A stretch of 64,000 nt of DNA from Quercus robur. Taxonomy: Eukaryota > Streptophyta > Magnoliopsida > Fagales > Fagaceae. How positions within the stretch are numbered: position 1 is the first letter of the stretch; each line of letters starts with the position of its first letter. This document shows, one piece after another, positions 58,274 to 64,000 of this stretch. Both the position numbers and the translations under genes were made by a program. Under the pieces are notes generated by a model, which saw nothing but the letters and a program-made list of their open reading frames with translations, was not told the DNA's origin and made no database searches. Location: contig NC_065544.1 in NCBI RefSeq assembly GCF_932294415.1, forward strand, positions 26,263,351 to 26,327,350, given 5' to 3'.

Positions 58274-61200
58274 TTACACTTTAGAAGTTGGCATTGCCAG
58301 ATTAGCTCCAGTGCCGCTTGGCAAATCCTTCCATTGCTGAGTGACTGTTTTGATTTGGGTGAAAAAATTAACTCCAGCCTTGCCTGAAAATTAAATAATA
58401 AAAAAATCAATTAAATACAAGTAACAACTACAGTGAAAGGAAAAAAAAAATGTAGTTACAGATCAAAGAAAGGAAGATATTTTACCGTAGAAATTGAGAT
58501 CGCCTGCAAAAGATGCCTTAGAGCCAGTAAATGAGAAGAACGGCAAAGGAACTGGGATAGGAACATTGATGCCAACCTGAGTCAAAACAGAAAAAAGTTG
58601 AGAATTATGTATTCCACTTAAAGCACTGGCAGTGGCAAAACTATAGTTTGAGAAACCAATACAGCTCAGTAATTTTATCAAGTCATGCAAAGTTCTAAAT
58701 CTTTCCATCACATATAATGACACAAATGTGGTGAAAAGGGTGTCAGAAGAAGTGGTTCATATAGTTGATAAATAATTGCCATGCAGTTGAAAACCAATCT
58801 GTACGAAGCTCCAAGACATAATAATTGATGAAGTCACTCTTACCTGGCCAGCTTCAATTTCAGTTTGAAATTTCCTTGCAGCTACACCAGATGTAGTAAA
58901 TATAGAAGCCCCATTTCCATATCTGTTCCAGAAGTATAAGTCACATACAAATCACATGTAATACTTCTTTAAGAGAATTAGAAAAAGTATGGTAATATAT
59001 ACAACAAGAGAAGAAAATTTAAGGAAGTACTTGTTTCTGTTAACAATATTTATGGCCTCTTCGAAACTGTCAGCCTGATGTTGAGAGGGACAGAAAAATT
59101 GTATGTTAATATCTCCATACTAGGAAATCAAAAACCTGATTGATAAAAACAATGGAGTAATGAACACACCTCCATGCAAATAAGAACCGGGCCAAAAATT
59201 TCCTCCTGCAAATGCGGAGGTAGAAAAACGTCAGCATTGTTCTGAAGTCAGAGTTCTACTCTTTTTATCCAATGGGAATAACATGGTTCTTTTGACAACA
59301 TTTGGGAAGAAAAGGATTAAATGAAAGGGGATACCTTGTAGCACTCCATGTTGGCTGTGACATCTGATAAAATGGTGGGGCCAATAAAATTCCCATGCTC
59401 ATATCCAGGGACCTATTTGTCAATCATGAATAAATTGATTAGTAGACCAGTTTCTGAAATGCTGAAATTAAACAAATGGGGAACCACCACCTTGTCAAGC
59501 ACCAATTATCACTCTTGAGAAAGAAACGCATATACCAGGGGTTTTTTTAGGTTTCACATGACCAAAACAGTTGCAATTTTTATGTCTATAGAAATTAATT
59601 TAAGAGAGTGAAAGATGTAATAAATTACCCACACAAATCTAATACTAAAACTTACTCAGATAGATATGCAGTGAAATTGCCCAAGTTCATAGAGGCCCAT
59701 AAACTTACATTCATGTCTAACAGAGTGCTTAATTGTCAAAGGCAATTCAAATTGATATTAAGTGTGGGTTTGGATACCGCTTATTTTGCTGAAAACTGAA
59801 AACAATAAAAAAATAATTTCCGGTTACTGTTCACTTTTTAAATTACTGTTCATTTTCCTATTTGCACCGTTCATGGGAGGTGCTGAGCTAAAAAAAATAA
59901 AAATAATAAATAAATAAAAAGCAAAAACGCAAACGCAGCAGGACGCAGACGCCAATCCAAACAGACTCTAAGCTAAACAAGTCTGAATTGTAGAGGGGCT
60001 TCCTCAAAGTCATATTTAAGTTGTTAAGCTTGTATAGATACCAACTTTTTTTCTTTTCTGATGAGTAATAAATTTTTTATTCATATGTTAAAATAGATTC
60101 ACCCAAGTATACACAACGTATACAGTTCAGGATCAAAAGATACCAACTATTTGTACTGTTTTAATGTGTTTCCTATGCATTAAAGTTCCTTCAATCACCT
60201 ACCAAATCAAATCTTATGCATCCAATTGCTTCTTTCATTCACCACAATTCCTGCTTGCTATTTCCAGCTATGATGCAAAGTACATATACTATGCTTCTTG
60301 CATAACACAATTTATCATCCACTATTCATTACAGAAGCTAAAAAAATTCTGGTACGACACACAGAAAGACAGTAGAATGTTAAAGATACCAAAAAGTACC
60401 ACTATATCTCTCCCATCAAGGACCAGTCTGGCACCACTTTCAACACCACTTTGAATTAATCTGTGTATTCGTTCCTTTGCCTGTAAACACAAGTAAAATT
60501 TAAAGGTAATCCAGTCTGAAACCCGCTGAAGACTGATTCAAACATAGACCAAGAAGTGCCAATAAGCTGCTACTCATACAGCTAAATAGAAGTTTTCATA
60601 AATGATGCAAAACAAATAATGGAAAGTAAGGAAGTTTTCAGCTTCACTTGTTACCAGAATTAGCTGTCTGAAGTTGGAAAATATTTGGAAATTGTGTACG
60701 TACCTGTTTGCTAATTACTGGACCAAGGTCTGCATCAGGTTCTGTTCCAGCATTTACTTTAAGAGCTTTGGCTCGTTCCACTAGTTTATTCTCCCTGAAA
60801 AGGTTCAAATGAATTATTTTTGAAGGTTTAGACTAAAATATACCCATGTAAATCAACAGACTTAAAGTCCTGAAAGAACCTGCTTTAAATGGAAGGTCAA
60901 AATGTGTAGAATACCTATTCAAGACAACATCTCTACAGGTATGAAATCTGTCTCTTACAGGTTTGATATAAGTCACATACTGATACACATGTTTGTAAAA
61001 GTTGAGGAATAGAATCATAGTTCATTGAATATTTATTAGGTTAATTTTCATTTATTTTTCTACCACGTAGATGGCACAAAAATGAGATAGGTATTATGCC
61101 TAACATACTAGCAAATTCAATTATCCTTCTCCAGAAAACAAGAAATCGAACTGGAAGTTTTGACAGCTTACTCATCTTTGTCTCCTTTGGATGTAAGATG

Positions 61201-63651
61201 AATTTGAAAGCTATATATACATGCAAATTTAACACATATTCAACCTTACATTCAGAACATTAATGTCACATTCACATACATCAGAAAATCAAATATCTTC
61301 ATTATCCTCAATGGTGACATTTTGTGAAGACCCTCCAGGTCTAGATATTAAGATTTCGTTTTCAGGGAAGATAATTCCAGCTTCCAGAGAAATTTTATAA
61401 TTGTTAGGACTCCTTTAGAAAACTTAATTCACAGCAGGATGAGGACATGTTATGACAGGGAGTGTTTAAAATAATGGAGAGAAGAAGTCTTCACTTTATA
61501 AGACCAAGGAAACATAGAACTGGATAGTAAAAAAGATAATAATAGCCTGCTATCAGAATAGGAGTGGGTAAAATGGGAGAATGCAAAAGGAAATTACGGA
61601 ATTTAAAATTAGAATGGGTAACAGGTGAGAATACAAAATGAGATTAGAAACCTTGCAAACTGATCAAGGATGGTTTAAAGATAAAAGTAGAGCAATTTGG
61701 CTAAGTTAAGAAGATGAGAGTAGTTGAAGCATTTCAATTTCTTATAGGTACATGCACTTACTGAAGGTCAAAACTCGATTTAGAAAACTTCTATATCCAC
61801 GACCTTCAGTGTAACAAACATGACATGGAACCTCCGACTTCCAGGATAGGAGCATAAAAGATAGACTAATATTAAAGGCATAAAAATGAAGAAATAGAAT
61901 GCGCCAGGAAGCAAAGCATATTACCATGACTTTAAGCCTCCAACAAAAACAACTGTGCTGAGTGCCATGCACCTTTGTCCAGCAGCACCAAAACCAGCAG
62001 CAACTAGAGCATTTAAAGTAGCATCCTCATTTGCGTCAGGCATGACAATTGCATGATTTTTTGCCCCCATATTGGACTGAAGATAATAGTTAACAAAATA
62101 GCGAGTTCAATTCAACTTTAGCCGTTGCATGCATATAAAAGAAACCACATTACTCATAAGAGGAATGGAATACTTTTTGCCAAAGTAGAAATGATGCTTA
62201 CCTGAACACGCTTCCCTTTAGCTGATGCTCTTGCATATATGTGCATTCCAGCCTTTGATAAAAGAATAAGAATATCATGTGAGAATATGGCTAAGAGTCT
62301 AAGATACATTGAGTTACAAATTATAGATGATAAATAAGCTCCAATGACAACAAAACTATGATGAACAGAGCCAAGCTGACCATCTATTCTATTTCACCTA
62401 TACAATGGAGGAACATAAACAATTTTTTTTTTTAATAAATCTCAGACTGAATTTAAACAACTGTGTATGAACACCATCATGATACAGGCCATGCAAAAGT
62501 AGCAATAGTGTCCTAATCGCCAATTTTTGGGACAAACTAGCTTATATTAAGGTGGTCAGTGGAAAATATCAATGTTTTTAATTGGTAAAGTATACACACA
62601 CCCGCTGTCTTGACCCATTACTTCATTCCCAACCCTCTTTTAACAAGTGAGTAGGTTCCATTTGCGATACAGCTTGTTGACTCAACTCACAACAATGTGA
62701 GAACAAAGAAAGCTACAATTTTCATAACAAAATTATCTTAAAAGAAAATATAAACCTAGAACAAACAACTCATAAAGGAAAAAGCTACATTTTCCCTATG
62801 GATTATAATTACTCTTTCCAATTTAAAACTAAAACATTTAAAATCTCAATGGAAATTAAACCCAGTTTCGAAGTCATGCTGAGAGTTGTCCTATACATCA
62901 TGCAGACCTTAAAAGATTGAGTTCAGTTACTGGAGCTGACTGAACTGAAATTGTAGGTCAGCAAATCAAGGGCTGACTATGTGGTTATGTAGTCACAGAA
63001 GGAATCTTTCATCACTTGGACAAGAAACGAAATGACAGATAAGTATTTGTTTCTACTTATATGAACTACTTTGTAAGCCTAAACTGTTCAAATTTTAAAG
63101 ACACATAACAGGATCACAAAGGGTACAGACTATGAAAAAAAAAAAAAAAAAACATATAGAAATTGGATTCATGAAATTAATGTTTTGAGATAACTTACAG
63201 TATTAGAACCAACAAATGATACAGCTCTGATATCTTCATCATCACAAATAGCATTAACAATATCCTGCCATAAAATGAAGGATACTAAGAAAACCAATTC
63301 TTTAGGAGATGCAACATTTAGTGACATCAAATCACCAAAGCATTGCAAGTTTGTCTTCCAAAAAAAAAAAAAAAAAAAAGATTCATACTGCACAAGCTGT
63401 ATGTCACAGACCCATCGGATAGTAAACTCATTAAAATCACAACTTTATATCTTTATCATTTTAAAAGTAACAGATCAATAAAAGATCCCACATGAGTCCT
63501 TGAGTGCATTAATATATGGACAATTATCAGGATCCAACAGCTAGTAACAATCATTAAAGTAAAGAGCATACATTGGTGCCATGCACGATATTTAAGACAC
63601 CATTAGGCAAACCAGCCTCCATTGCCAACTCTGCAAGCAGTATAGAAGCCC
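58274..63651 (-). CDS. ALDH6B2: Methylmalonate-semialdehyde dehydrogenase (acylating), mitochondrial, C-terminal twelve exons
   Basis: Oxidises methylmalonate or malonate semialdehyde to propionyl- or acetyl-CoA in mitochondrial valine and pyrimidine breakdown. Exons in coding order (minus strand): 63651-63572, 63264-63199, 62252-62202, 62076-61925, 60794-60704, 60480-60400, 59412-59335, 59205-59170, 59074-59031, 58922-58844, 58576-58486, 58383-58274. They join in frame with GT-AG ends to 318 residues. Landmarks: [35 protein letters not shown] (cofactor-binding region), [13 protein letters not shown] with the catalytic Cys, [12 protein letters not shown], and the C-terminal [15 protein letters not shown] ending PTSKV. 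About half of the protein, with the transit peptide, lies beyond the window. No break is seen. Intron 5 (in this list) holds about 1.1 kb and intron 7 about 1 kb with a MITE. Confidence 0.95.
59762..59968. mobile_element. PIF/Harbinger-type MITE (207 bp) in an ALDH6B2 intron
   Basis: Ends GTGTGGGTTTGGATACC and, on the minus strand, GAGTCTGTTTGGATTGG. The 3-bp duplication TAA lies at 59759-59761 and 59969-59971. Confidence 0.65.
60795..61924. other. Long ALDH6B2 intron, no further feature
   Basis: AT-rich intron between the exon with the catalytic Cys and the ENKLVERAK exon. No element or RNA gene is recognised. Confidence 0.6.
62253..63198. other. ALDH6B2 intron, source of the duplicated fragment
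   Basis: 62868-63198 (with the adjoining exon and following intron to about 63430) is what was copied to 20063-21254. Otherwise AT-rich and featureless. Confidence 0.7.
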
Positions 63652-64000
63652 CTGGAAAAAAATATACAAATCACTTCCAAGTAGAAGCACAAAAATTCAA
63701 TTTTTTTCCACACATAACAAAAAAAATATATTGACATGGAAAGGTAACCTCAATTAACATGCACACTAATTTAATTATAACCTCATATATGGAATGAAAA
63801 AAGATAGCAATGCATAATTCACACATGCATAACCTCATCACAGCAGTTACGGCTTCAATAACTAGCCCTATGGAAAGAACTAAGAACAAAGGGTGGAGAT
63901 GATCAATTACTCTATGATACTTATCAAAAAAAAAAAAAAAGATGATCAACGACTCTATGATTAAGACAAGGTTCACTTGCATAATTACTCTAGCTTGCCT
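63652..64000. other. ALDH6B2 intron running off the window
   Basis: No exon of the upstream part of the gene is seen in these bases, so the intron is at least 349 bp long. Confidence 0.6.

Noticed and set aside
63169-63393. An independent minus-strand gene
   Set aside because: It is one ALDH6B2 exon ([13 protein letters not shown]) extended into its introns.

Overview
The window is nuclear DNA from a flowering plant, almost certainly a eudicot and probably a woody one. It is AT-rich, genes have long AT-rich GT-AG introns, and the families present are plant-specific: a UDP-glycosyltransferase with a PSPG box, HVA22 proteins, a Tat-lineage Ty3/gypsy element and many small non-autonomous DNA transposons. 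The species cannot be named from the sequence.

Layout. 1-1337 is the body of a UGT78-like flavonoid/anthocyanidin 3-O-glycosyltransferase whose first few codons lie outside the window. From about 4 kb to 37 kb lies a local family of one unusual gene: a TB2/DP1/HVA22 membrane domain fused to a charged linker and two C2H2 fingers of the double-stranded-RNA/U1 type. Copy A (5157-10571) has an amplified linker exon and two alternative last exons. Copy B (11944-14806) and copy D (32483-36838) look whole. Copy C (27055-29224) is broken and lost its end where a Ty1/copia fragment now lies. A fifth, heavily decayed copy E (55250-56165) lies far downstream.

Between and inside these copies are non-autonomous transposons, several with clear target-site duplications: hAT-type (14862-15632, 20357-21008, 28428-28736), PIF/Harbinger-type (16100-17214, 17463-18591, 59762-59968) and a Mutator-like one (33293-33672). 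There is also a decayed ZMYM-like hAT transposase gene (22032-25814), a tRNA-derived SINE (30877-31117) and a duplicated, MITE-split fragment of the ALDH6B2 gene (20063-21254).

37451-51290 is a large fossil Ty3/gypsy element of the Tat (Retand-like) lineage, with a second RNase H, 116-bp tandem repeats and an antisense reading-frame region near its 3' end. It carries a nested 2.37-kb solo LTR of another family and, in front of its left LTR, an extra piece of its own 3' internal region.

52738-54819 is a nuclear poly(A) polymerase gene whose 693-codon coding sequence has no intron, which suggests a retrogene. 58274-63651 (minus strand) holds the last twelve coding exons of ALDH6B2, mitochondrial methylmalonate-semialdehyde dehydrogenase, whose 5' part lies beyond the right edge.

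The single-copy genes have no evident functional link to each other. The feature most worth following is the HVA22-zinc-finger family, which is being reshaped by tandem and segmental duplication, exon amplification and transposon insertion.
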